From contig CAZNLH010000032.1 of assembly GCA_964573995.1 (NCBI GenBank), positions 1-24,023 on the forward strand: a DNA stretch of 24,023 nucleotides, in the 5' to 3' direction. The DNA is from CAZNLH01 sp964573995 (GTDB lineage Bacteria; Gemmatimonadota; CAZMKB01; CAZNLH01). Positions 8,519-14,808 of this stretch are shown one piece after another. The notes beneath the pieces are model-generated. The model saw nothing but the letters and a program-made list of their open reading frames with translations, did no database searches and was not told where the DNA came from. Position 1 is the first letter of the stretch; each line of letters begins with the position of its first letter. The translations under genes were made by a program, and so were the position numbers.

Positions 8519-9034
8519 CTACTCTCCCCTCCCCGCGGCCTTCTTGAGGTGCGCTATGAGTCCCCCGTCCCTCAGGATCTCGAGCACCATCGGTGGGAAG
8601 GGGGGAAAGGAGAACCGCCTGCCGGAGGCCTCGACGTATCCCCCTTCAAGGTCCACGGTAATGGTGTCTCCGTTGGAGACGACCTCCCGGATCCCCGCCA
8701 ATTGTATGGCGGGAAGACCCTGGTTCACCGCGTTGCGGAAGTATATGCGGGAGAAGGATTCCGCTATGATCGCGCTGATCCCGGCCTCCTTGAGGCATGT
8801 GACGGCCTGCTCCCTCGAACTTCCGCAACCGAAGTTCTTCCCGGCCACTATGATGTCTCCGCGCCTTACTTCGGAGGCGAAACATGGATCCAGGTCCTCG
8901 AGTGCATGCCTGGCCATCTCGGCTGGATCCGAGACGGTGTACGTGTACTTGCCGGGGAAGATGACATCGGTATTTACATCGTCGCCGTACTTCCAGGCCC
9001 TTCCGGTCAGAGGCATTGATGTATCTCTTGTCAT
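8519..9034 (-). CDS. Aconitase/3-isopropylmalate dehydratase-type small subunit, first copy
   Basis: 171 residues, the normal length for a stand-alone LeuD-type small subunit. Hallmarks: GDDVNTDVIFPGKY (17-30), GDIIVAGKNFGCGSSREQA (59-77), AESFSRIYFRNAVNQG and a C-terminal GG(L)I-type helix. The substrate-recognition loop after NTDVI reads GKYTYT rather than the YLVY/YLRT-like forms I associate with isopropylmalate and homoaconitate isomerases, so specificity is open; with a citryl-CoA module upstream and an isocitrate dehydrogenase downstream, citrate/isocitrate is the favoured substrate. The ATG overlaps the stop of the large-subunit gene in an ATGA (4 bases), which supports translational coupling and heterodimer formation. 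Confidence 0.88.
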   Translation of the reverse strand: MTRDTSMPLTGRAWKYGDDVNTDVIFPGKYTYTVSDPAEMARHALEDLDPCFASEVRRGDIIVAGKNFGCGSSREQAVTCLKEAGISAIIAESFSRIYFRNAVNQGLPAIQLAGIREVVSNGDTITVDLEGGYVEASGRRFSFPPFPPMVLEILRDGGLIAHLKKAAGRGE

Positions 9035-10290
9035 CGAGCGATCTCCCTCGGGTCCGTGATAACACCTGTGACGGCGGAGGCCGCTGCAGTCTCTGGACCT
9101 GCCAGGTAGATCTCAGCGTCCCGGCATCCCATCCTGCCGCGAAAGTTGCGGTTCGCCGTGCTGAGGCAGACCTCGCCTGGTGCCAGGGCCCCCTCGTGTG
9201 CCCCGAGACAAGGGCCGCAACCAGGGTTCATCACAATGGCCCCGCTCTCGATGAGGGTCTCGATCACCCCGAGCCGGAGGGCCTCGACGAGGACCTCCCG
9301 CGAGGCGGGGAAGACGAGCATGCGAGTCCCCAGGTGGACCTTACGCCCGTGGAGTATCAGGGCCGCGGCCTCGAGGTCCTCCAATCTCCCGTTCGTGCAT
9401 GTCCCGAGCAATACCTGGTCGACCCGCCTGCCGGCGACCTCACCGACGGGCCTCACGTTGTCCACGGAGTGGGGGCAGGCCACCTGCGGCTCGAGTTCGT
9501 CCACCATGTAATCGAGTGACATGGCGAATTCGGCGTCGGGATCCGACTTGACGCGATCCCATCCTTCGTCCGTTCTTCCACTGAGCCACCGTTCGGTGGT
9601 CTCGTCCGTCTCCACGTAACCGGCCTTGGCGCCCATCTCGGCCGCCATGTTGCAGAGGATCATCCTGCCGCCTATCCCCATCGATCTTACGGCCTGCCCG
9701 GTGAATTCCACCGCCCGGTACAGGGCGCCGTCGGAGCCCAGGTTACCTATCAGGCTCAGGGCGAGGTCCTTTGGCCCGACCAGGGGAGGGAATTCCCCGT
9801 TGACCTCGATCCTGACGGTCTCAGGTACGCGGAGCCATATCTTGCCCGTGGCCCAAAGGGCGGCCGTCTCGCTCCGGCCTATCCCGGCGGAGAATGCACC
9901 GAAGGCCCCGTGGGTGGTCGTGTGCGAGTCGCTGCCGAGTATCAGCGAACCTGGAACAACGTGCCCCTTCTCCGGCAGCACCTGGTGGCAGATCCCGACA
10001 CCCACGTCGTAGAAATGTGCGATGCCGTTCTCCTCGACGAACTCCCTGATCGTCTTGTGGTTGCCGGCGTATACCTCGGTAGCGGCCGGGACGCAGTGGT
10101 CGAGGACGATGACTACTCGGTCGGGGATCGAAACCCGGCCCGTGCCGATGCCGCGGAAGATCCCGGCGATCGCGGCCGTGTTGTCGTGCGACAGGACGAC
10201 ATCGGGGCCGACCTCCACGATGACGCCAGGCTCGACGGATTCGAGTTCCGCCTTGCGGGCGAGCACCTTCTCTGCGAACGTCCGCCCCAT
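9031..10290 (-). CDS. Aconitase/3-isopropylmalate dehydratase-type large subunit, first copy
   Basis: 419 residues. [4Fe-4S] ligands are C298 (LLGTCTNGR) and C358/C361 (NPGCGPCLG). Other family signatures are VLDHCVPAA, VGICHQVLPEKG, SDSHTTTHGAFGA, and the CLSTANRNFRGRMG segment near the end. This is a classical LeuC/HacA-type large subunit that works with the small subunit overlapping its 3' end. Members interconvert citrate/isocitrate, isopropylmalate isomers, homocitrate/homoisocitrate or related acids; sequence alone does not fix the substrate. The operon (CoA-ligase pair, citryl-CoA lyase, isocitrate dehydrogenase) suggests it acts as aconitase. Starts 12 bases after the HD-domain gene, with AGGAAGG upstream of the ATG. 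Confidence 0.9.
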   Translation of the reverse strand: MGRTFAEKVLARKAELESVEPGVIVEVGPDVVLSHDNTAAIAGIFRGIGTGRVSIPDRVVIVLDHCVPAATEVYAGNHKTIREFVEENGIAHFYDVGVGICHQVLPEKGHVVPGSLILGSDSHTTTHGAFGAFSAGIGRSETAALWATGKIWLRVPETVRIEVNGEFPPLVGPKDLALSLIGNLGSDGALYRAVEFTGQAVRSMGIGGRMILCNMAAEMGAKAGYVETDETTERWLSGRTDEGWDRVKSDPDAEFAMSLDYMVDELEPQVACPHSVDNVRPVGEVAGRRVDQVLLGTCTNGRLEDLEAAALILHGRKVHLGTRMLVFPASREVLVEALRLGVIETLIESGAIVMNPGCGPCLGAHEGALAPGEVCLSTANRNFRGRMGCRDAEIYLAGPETAAASAVTGVITDPREIAR

Positions 10291-10302
10291 GCTGCTGCCT
10301 TC

Positions 10303-10851
10303 CTATCCCTTCAGCGGCTCGAAGTTCGAGAAATCGGCGTGGTGGAGGATGACGGCCTCTGGCGTGCGCCGGAATCCATCCCCCTCCCTCGAGTGTACCG
10401 CTATGAGATGCAGGACGGCCTCCGGCAAACCGTGTCTGGCGCAGATGGCTACTCCAGAGAAGGGATGGCGAAGCAACTTCCCGGATGGGCTCCTGGTGAA
10501 CCCGCCCTCACCCTCGGAGAATTCGGCCAGTTTACCGATGTCGTGGAGGAGTGCCCCAGCGATCAGGACGTCGAGGTCGAGGGGGATCAGGTCGCCGTAT
10601 ACCTCCATCACGGCCAGGGCCATGCCGTGGCACATCCTCGTAACCCCTCTCACGTGGCGAAGGTAGCCCACCTCCACTCCAGGGATCATGAGCGTGAAGG
10701 GGATGCGGTCCAGGTCGTCCATGGTCCATCCGTAGCGGTCCATGGCGTCCAGGTAGGTCTCGATTACCTTCTCCGTCAGTGCGCGGTCACCGATCAGGCC
10801 GAGTTCGCGGCTCAGCACGGGCAGCCTGTCGGTCGTCTTGGACGTGGTCAT
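10303..10851 (-). CDS. HD-domain phosphohydrolase
   Basis: 182 residues. The HD superfamily motif is in LLHDIGKLAEF (H103, D104); other candidate metal ligands are H66 (LRHVRGVT), H129 (KLLRHP), H140/H153 and D173 (HHADF). The family hydrolyses phosphate esters or nucleotides with divalent metal; no substrate can be deduced here. It has no signal peptide or membrane segment, so it is cytoplasmic. ATG overlaps the stop of the citryl-CoA lyase-like gene by 4 bases (ATGA), and the aconitase large-subunit gene follows after 12 bases, so it is an integral operon member rather than a neighbour by chance. Its role among central carbon enzymes is unexplained; regulation by nucleotide turnover or metabolite repair are possibilities only. 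Confidence 0.85.
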   Translation of the reverse strand: MTTSKTTDRLPVLSRELGLIGDRALTEKVIETYLDAMDRYGWTMDDLDRIPFTLMIPGVEVGYLRHVRGVTRMCHGMALAVMEVYGDLIPLDLDVLIAGALLHDIGKLAEFSEGEGGFTRSPSGKLLRHPFSGVAICARHGLPEAVLHLIAVHSREGDGFRRTPEAVILHHADFSNFEPLKG

Positions 10852-11627
10852 TCCTCTCCTCCCGGAGTGAGGTCCAGCGGGCCCTCGTAGACCGATTCCG
10901 ACGGGTTGATCGATCTCACCGGCCTGAACCTCTCTGTCTCCTCGTAGGCGTGCGCAATCAGGCCCGGCACCCTCGCCATGAGGAAGAACGAGTTGGCGAG
11001 TGCCGGCGTAAAGCCGAGACCGCCAAGGACTGCCGCTATGGCCCCGTCGATGTTGAGGGGGAGCCTTCTGCCGACTGACCTTTCTATTGCCCTACCGAGG
11101 GCCAGCGCCATCTCGATGTGCCTCCCGGAGAGGTTCCTCTCGCCGGCCATCTCGAGGAGGCGTGCAGTCCTGGGGTCGTCCGTGTGGATGCGGTGCCCGA
11201 AGCCCGCAATCCTGAGGCCCTTCTCTCTCCGGCCTCGAACGACCTCGAAGGCGGCCGATTCAGCGTCCTCGTCCCCCTCCTCCATCCTGTCGAGCCCCTC
11301 CTCGATTGCATCGAGGCACGATTTTATCGCGCCCCCGTGGTACCTCGAGATGGCCAGTATGCCGCCTGCCACCGCGGCGTTCAAGGGGGCACCACCCGTC
11401 GCTATGTTCCTCGCGGCCAGGCATGACGGGGGGGTGGTCCCGTGGTCGATCGAGGAGACGAGTATGGCGTCTATGATCTCTCCAACGGGGGGTTCTGGCA
11501 ATTCACCGCGAAGGACCAGGTATATGGCGCTTGGAAAGGAGATCCTCCCCATCAGGCGGTCTACGGGGTATCCCCTTACCGATATGCGGTTGGGTTCGAT
11601 GTGGGTAACTGCCGTCTTCCATTCCAT
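10848..11627 (-). CDS. Citryl-CoA lyase / citrate synthase-fold protein
   Basis: 259 residues, matching the size of stand-alone citryl-CoA lyase or the citrate-synthase-like end of ATP-citrate lyase, and much shorter than normal citrate synthase (about 430). Catalytic landmarks: H97 (RYHGGA), H145 (AGFGHRIHTDDPR) and D194 (LNIDGAIAA). The NIDG form of the Asp motif resembles ATP-citrate lyase/citryl-CoA lyase (NVDG) rather than the VDFYSG form of citrate synthase. Expected reaction: citryl-CoA <-> acetyl-CoA + oxaloacetate. ATG at 11627 is one base after the stop of the CoA-ligase alpha gene; a longer in-frame extension to 11678 only overlaps that gene. Its position after a CoA-ligase pair strongly supports a citryl-CoA substrate, although a related acyl-CoA cannot be excluded. 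Confidence 0.85.
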   Translation of the reverse strand: MEWKTAVTHIEPNRISVRGYPVDRLMGRISFPSAIYLVLRGELPEPPVGEIIDAILVSSIDHGTTPPSCLAARNIATGGAPLNAAVAGGILAISRYHGGAIKSCLDAIEEGLDRMEEGDEDAESAAFEVVRGRREKGLRIAGFGHRIHTDDPRTARLLEMAGERNLSGRHIEMALALGRAIERSVGRRLPLNIDGAIAAVLGGLGFTPALANSFFLMARVPGLIAHAYEETERFRPVRSINPSESVYEGPLDLTPGGEE

Positions 11628-11628
11628 T

Positions 11629-12534
11629 TCACGACTCCAGTTCCTCGAGGACCTCCCTTGCGATCTCCGGTATCTCATCGAACGAGGGGGCCACCATGGC
11701 CCCGGCCTCCTTGAGCCTGGCCACCTTCCCCTCGTGGGTGCCGCGCCCCCCCTCGATTATGGCCCCGGCGTGCGAGAACCGAGTCCCCGATTTGGCGGCC
11801 GCCCCGCCGATGAACGCGACGACCGGCTTTGTGATCTCGCCCCGGTCGATCATCTCGGCGACCTGCTCCTCCTGAGAGCCCCCGATCTCGCCGAACATCA
11901 CGATTATCCTAGTCTGCTGGTCTTCCTGGAACAGCCTTGCGACATCGGGCAGGGGAGTGCCCACGCAGACATCGCCCCCCACGTGCACTATCGTGCTCTG
12001 GCCGATTCCAGCCCTGCTGAGGTAGTAGGATATGGCCGAGGTGATCCCCCCACTCCTCGAGCAGACCCCCGCCGGCCCCTCGAAGAACCACTCCCGGGCC
12101 GAATCGGCCCGCCCTCCTATCATCCCCAACGTCGCCTTTCCGGGGCTCAAGACCCCGAGGGTGTTCGGGCCCAGGAATGAGGCCCCGGCCTCGTTCGCAG
12201 CCTCTTGTATCTCGAGCACGTCATGTATCGGCACCCGGTCGGGGACGAGGACCAGGAACTTGACCCCCGCCTCTATTGCCTCCAGGGCCGCCTCCATTAC
12301 CATCGGCGCGGGGACGAATATCACGGAGATGTCGACCGGCCCTTCCGCCTCCCACGCCTCCAGGACCGTGTCGTAAACAGGCACGCCGTGCACCTCCTCG
12401 CCGCCCCTCCCGGGGGTGCACCCGGCGACGACACGTGTCCCGTAATCGAGCATGAGGCGCGTCCTCGTTTTTCCCTCGCGGCCCGTGATACCCTGCACCA
12501 ACACCCTTTTTTCACCATCGACCAGTATCGACAT
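11629..12534 (-). CDS. Succinyl-CoA synthetase-type alpha subunit, probably citryl-CoA synthetase small subunit
   Basis: 301 residues. N-terminal CoA-binding domain (RVLVQGITGREGK, about 10-22) and C-terminal ligase-CoA domain. The phosphorylated active-site histidine is H255 in RFSHAGAIIEGGRGT, and the GEIGGSQEE segment (215-223) keeps the glutamate of the power helix. LGPNTLGVLSPGK and CSRSGGITSAI are also typical. Family members form acyl-CoA and an NTP hydrolysis product reversibly through phosphohistidine. ATG shares one base with the TGA of the beta-subunit gene (TGATG), so the two are coupled and should form an alpha-beta enzyme. Because the next gene is citryl-CoA lyase-like, citrate is the likely acid; succinate remains possible. 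No fusion with the lyase is seen, so the layout is of the two-enzyme type rather than ATP-citrate lyase. Confidence 0.85.
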   Translation of the reverse strand: MSILVDGEKRVLVQGITGREGKTRTRLMLDYGTRVVAGCTPGRGGEEVHGVPVYDTVLEAWEAEGPVDISVIFVPAPMVMEAALEAIEAGVKFLVLVPDRVPIHDVLEIQEAANEAGASFLGPNTLGVLSPGKATLGMIGGRADSAREWFFEGPAGVCSRSGGITSAISYYLSRAGIGQSTIVHVGGDVCVGTPLPDVARLFQEDQQTRIIVMFGEIGGSQEEQVAEMIDRGEITKPVVAFIGGAAAKSGTRFSHAGAIIEGGRGTHEGKVARLKEAGAMVAPSFDEIPEIAREVLEELES

Positions 12535-14123
12535 CACTCGTCCCCCCCGTGGGCTCCTTCCATGTGAACTCGTCCCTCGGCGACGGACCTCCGGTATCTG
12601 TCCAGTCCCTCTATCGGAAGTTCGATGCGGACCGCCCGCTTCCCGCGGAAGAAACACTCCAGTTCGCACGCGAGGCACTCCGTGCACCCCCCCCTCCGTG
12701 CCCTTTCCGGATCGATGTTGAGGAAGGGTAGCCCTTCCCTGAGTTCGAGTATTGAGGGTACGCACTCATCCACGCATGCCTTCGACTCGCAATGGTCACA
12801 GGCGGCGTGGTCTATCTCTATGCTCCCGGTGGGGGTGTCGAACCTGTAGGGCTTCACTGCGGGTTCGGTCCGTCCCGGCGGGACTGGGCCGGCCTCTTTC
12901 CTTGCCCTTTCACGCACGAGTTCCTTCATCCTTCGGGCGCATTCCTCGGCCGAGGTGTCCTTACCGTAAGCCTCGAGCGCCACCTGAAGGACCTTCGCAC
13001 CCTCCTCCAGTATTTCGATCGCCTTCTCCTCCCGGTTTCCCCCGAGCCTTATCACCGCCGGTATGGAGAGGCCCTCCTCCATGAAGGCCTTTAGCAACCC
13101 CCTCGCCGAATGGAACTGCTCCTGGCTGGCCACGCCCGAACCGGATGCGAAGTAACCGTCGAGTCCGGGCTGGGAGAGGATTATACGGGCCGCGCGGTAG
13201 ACCTTGGACGCCGGGGGATTCCCGCTCGTATCGCAAAAGTTGGCTATGCGGAATCCATTCGAAAGGAGGGCGTCCATCGACATCATGGAACCGCCTCCAC
13301 CCGCGCCGTGGAAGCCTATGTAATCCCCGTCACGCCCGGTGGATTCCTCCAACTGGATGAAGTAGAAGGTCCCCCGGTAGTCCCCTTCTTCCACGTGATA
13401 GGCTATCTTCTCGAGGGGAGTCGGCGGCCTGTCGAATTCCCGCGCGATCTCGATACCGAGGTCAGGGTGTCTGAAGACGGCGTAATCGTCTATGGTAATG
13501 CGGCAGTCCACCGCGGCGAGCGTGCCGTCACTCGTCATGGCCAGCGGATTTATCTCGGCCGAACGGGCCTCTATCTCCCTGAAAAGTCCGTAGAGACGGG
13601 TGATTACCACTGCGAGGTGAGCCTGTAGAGGCCCGTGAATCCCTACGCCCCTGACGAGGTTTCGTGCCTGGTGGGAACGGATACCGCGCCTTATGGATAC
13701 CTTGTGCCGTACGAGCAGGTCCGGATGCTCGGCCGCCATCTCTTCTATCCCGCTGCCGCCGGTGCCGCTGAAAACGATCACCGGCGCCTTTTCCTCGTCA
13801 TCGATGATGATGCCGAGGTAGAACTCCCTCTCTATCTCCAGCCTCTTCTCCACCAAGACCTGTTCTACCCGGAATCCCTTGAAGGTCATTCCGAGGATGT
13901 CGCCGGCCGCCTGTCGCGCCCCCTCGGCCGTGTCGGCAAACCTTACGGCGCCCTTGGCGGCCCTGGATGTAGTCCATGCCTGGGCCTTGACGACGACCGG
14001 CGGCCCGATCGCCTTGGCGGCCCTGAAAGCCTCCGCCGGGGATGACGCGAGTTCTCCCTTGGGTGTCTCGATGCCTGCCCCCTTGAGCAGGGCCTTACCC
14101 TGGTATTCGTGAAGTTTCGCCAT
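12534..14123 (-). CDS. Succinyl-CoA synthetase-type beta (ATP-grasp) subunit fused to a C-terminal 2x[4Fe-4S] ferredoxin domain
   Basis: 529 residues, about 140 more than a usual SucC. Residues 1-225 are an ATP-grasp domain: LHEYQGKALL, VVVKAQAW, then EINPL (190-194). Residues about 235-400 are the ligase-CoA half with a GAGGGGSMMSMD turn, a SGNPPASKVYRAA segment where SucC has a DVGGGA-type loop, and PAVIRLGGN. Residues about 435-505 form a ferredoxin-like domain with CDHCESKACVDEC (442-454, CX2CX4CX3C) and CTECLACELEC (480-490, CX2CX2CX3C), enough for two iron-sulphur clusters. The Fe-S domain is in the same open frame, so this is a real fusion, not a neighbouring gene. First gene of the operon; ATG preceded by a weak Shine-Dalgarno. 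Probably the large subunit of citryl-CoA synthetase (inferred); the role of the clusters is unknown. Confidence 0.88.
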   Translation of the reverse strand: MAKLHEYQGKALLKGAGIETPKGELASSPAEAFRAAKAIGPPVVVKAQAWTTSRAAKGAVRFADTAEGARQAAGDILGMTFKGFRVEQVLVEKRLEIEREFYLGIIIDDEEKAPVIVFSGTGGSGIEEMAAEHPDLLVRHKVSIRRGIRSHQARNLVRGVGIHGPLQAHLAVVITRLYGLFREIEARSAEINPLAMTSDGTLAAVDCRITIDDYAVFRHPDLGIEIAREFDRPPTPLEKIAYHVEEGDYRGTFYFIQLEESTGRDGDYIGFHGAGGGGSMMSMDALLSNGFRIANFCDTSGNPPASKVYRAARIILSQPGLDGYFASGSGVASQEQFHSARGLLKAFMEEGLSIPAVIRLGGNREEKAIEILEEGAKVLQVALEAYGKDTSAEECARRMKELVRERARKEAGPVPPGRTEPAVKPYRFDTPTGSIEIDHAACDHCESKACVDECVPSILELREGLPFLNIDPERARRGGCTECLACELECFFRGKRAVRIELPIEGLDRYRRSVAEGRVHMEGAHGGDE

Positions 14124-14217
14124 CCAAGATCCAAGTCACGCGTTAGCGTTCATTGAGCGGCCGTTTGGGGGTGTTTCCAATGACGAATGCTTCGACCGAT
14201 CATTGAACAGGTGGCTA

Positions 14218-14246
14218 TATATAAAGGGTTCGACCCCTTTTGTAAA
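14218..14246 (-). promoter_or_regulatory. Sigma70-type promoter for the nine-gene minus-strand operon
   Basis: Read on the minus strand: TTTACA (14241-14246) as -35, a 17-base spacer, and TATATA (14218-14223) as -10. Both boxes are one or two bases from consensus and the spacing is ideal. The predicted transcript start is about 85 bases upstream of the first gene (ATG at 14123). No other candidate of this quality was found in the gap. Confidence 0.6.
14223..14240. promoter_or_regulatory. Inverted repeat inside the promoter spacer (possible operator)
   Basis: AAAGGG-TTCGAC-CCCTTT is a perfect 6-bp inverted repeat filling almost exactly the space between the -35 and -10 boxes of the minus-strand promoter. 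A dimeric repressor or activator bound there would control the operon directly. There is a further partial ATCCCTTTT copy at about 14255. The regulator is not encoded in the window. Confidence 0.4.
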
Positions 14247-14349
14247 GGTATTTTTGATCCCTTTTGCGCTTGCCTTTTCTCGGCCTCTTCCTTAAGTTTA
14301 TTGCCGATAGCGATACAGGGAGAAGAAGGGTCAGAGGAGGCAGGGCCTC

Positions 14350-14808
14350 ATGCCGGGAAGTCAACTTTGCCGGAACCGGAAGGCGCGGTTCCTATATAAT
14401 ATAGAGGAGACCCTGGAAGCCGGCATAGTGCTCGAGGGTAGCGAGGTCAAGGCCCTGCGGGAGGGGAGAGCGAACCTGCAGGAGAGTTTCGCGCGGGTTG
14501 AGGGTGGCGAGGTCTTCCTGTACAATATGCACATCGGTCCATACCACGCGGCCCACCAGTTCAACCATGAACCACGCAGGGTGAGGAAACTCCTTCTCCA
14601 CAGGCGAGAGATCAAGAGGTTGATCGGAAAGGTCGAAGAGAGAGGTCTTACCCTGGTCCCTCTTTCGGCGTACCTGAAGAATGGCCGTGTAAAGTTGGAA
14701 CTGGCCCTGGTTCGTGGGAAGAAGATCCACGACAGGCGCGAAGATTTAAAGAAGAGGACCGCCGAGATGGAAATCGAGCGGGCCCTCAAGAGGGGGCATT
14801 CGAAATAA
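14350..14808 (+). CDS. smpB: SsrA-binding protein SmpB
   Basis: 152 residues, the normal family length. It binds tmRNA and delivers it to stalled ribosomes for trans-translation. Recognisable family segments are NRKARFLYNIEETLEAGI, GSEVKALREGRANL, the Y-N-M-H-I-PY strand, RRVRKLLLHRREI, and a basic C-terminal tail with KKIHDRREDLKKR that enters the ribosome. Start ATG has GGAGG 10 bases upstream (14335-14339). The gene is divergent from the citryl-CoA operon across a 226-base gap and its TAA is directly followed by the TTG of the amidase gene, suggesting co-transcription. No tmRNA gene (ssrA) is visible in the window. Confidence 0.97.
   Translation: MPGSQLCRNRKARFLYNIEETLEAGIVLEGSEVKALREGRANLQESFARVEGGEVFLYNMHIGPYHAAHQFNHEPRRVRKLLLHRREIKRLIGKVEERGLTLVPLSAYLKNGRVKLELALVRGKKIHDRREDLKKRTAEMEIERALKRGHSK

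Noticed and set aside
5454..9034. Leucine biosynthesis operon (leuBCD)
   Set aside because: No leuA is present, the genes are linked to a citryl-CoA lyase and CoA-ligase, and the dehydrogenase residues match isocitrate dehydrogenase better. It cannot be fully excluded for one of the pairs.
14187..14399. 70-codon plus-strand frame before smpB
   Set aside because: It overlaps the minus-strand promoter and the start of smpB, has no Shine-Dalgarno and no recognisable sequence.
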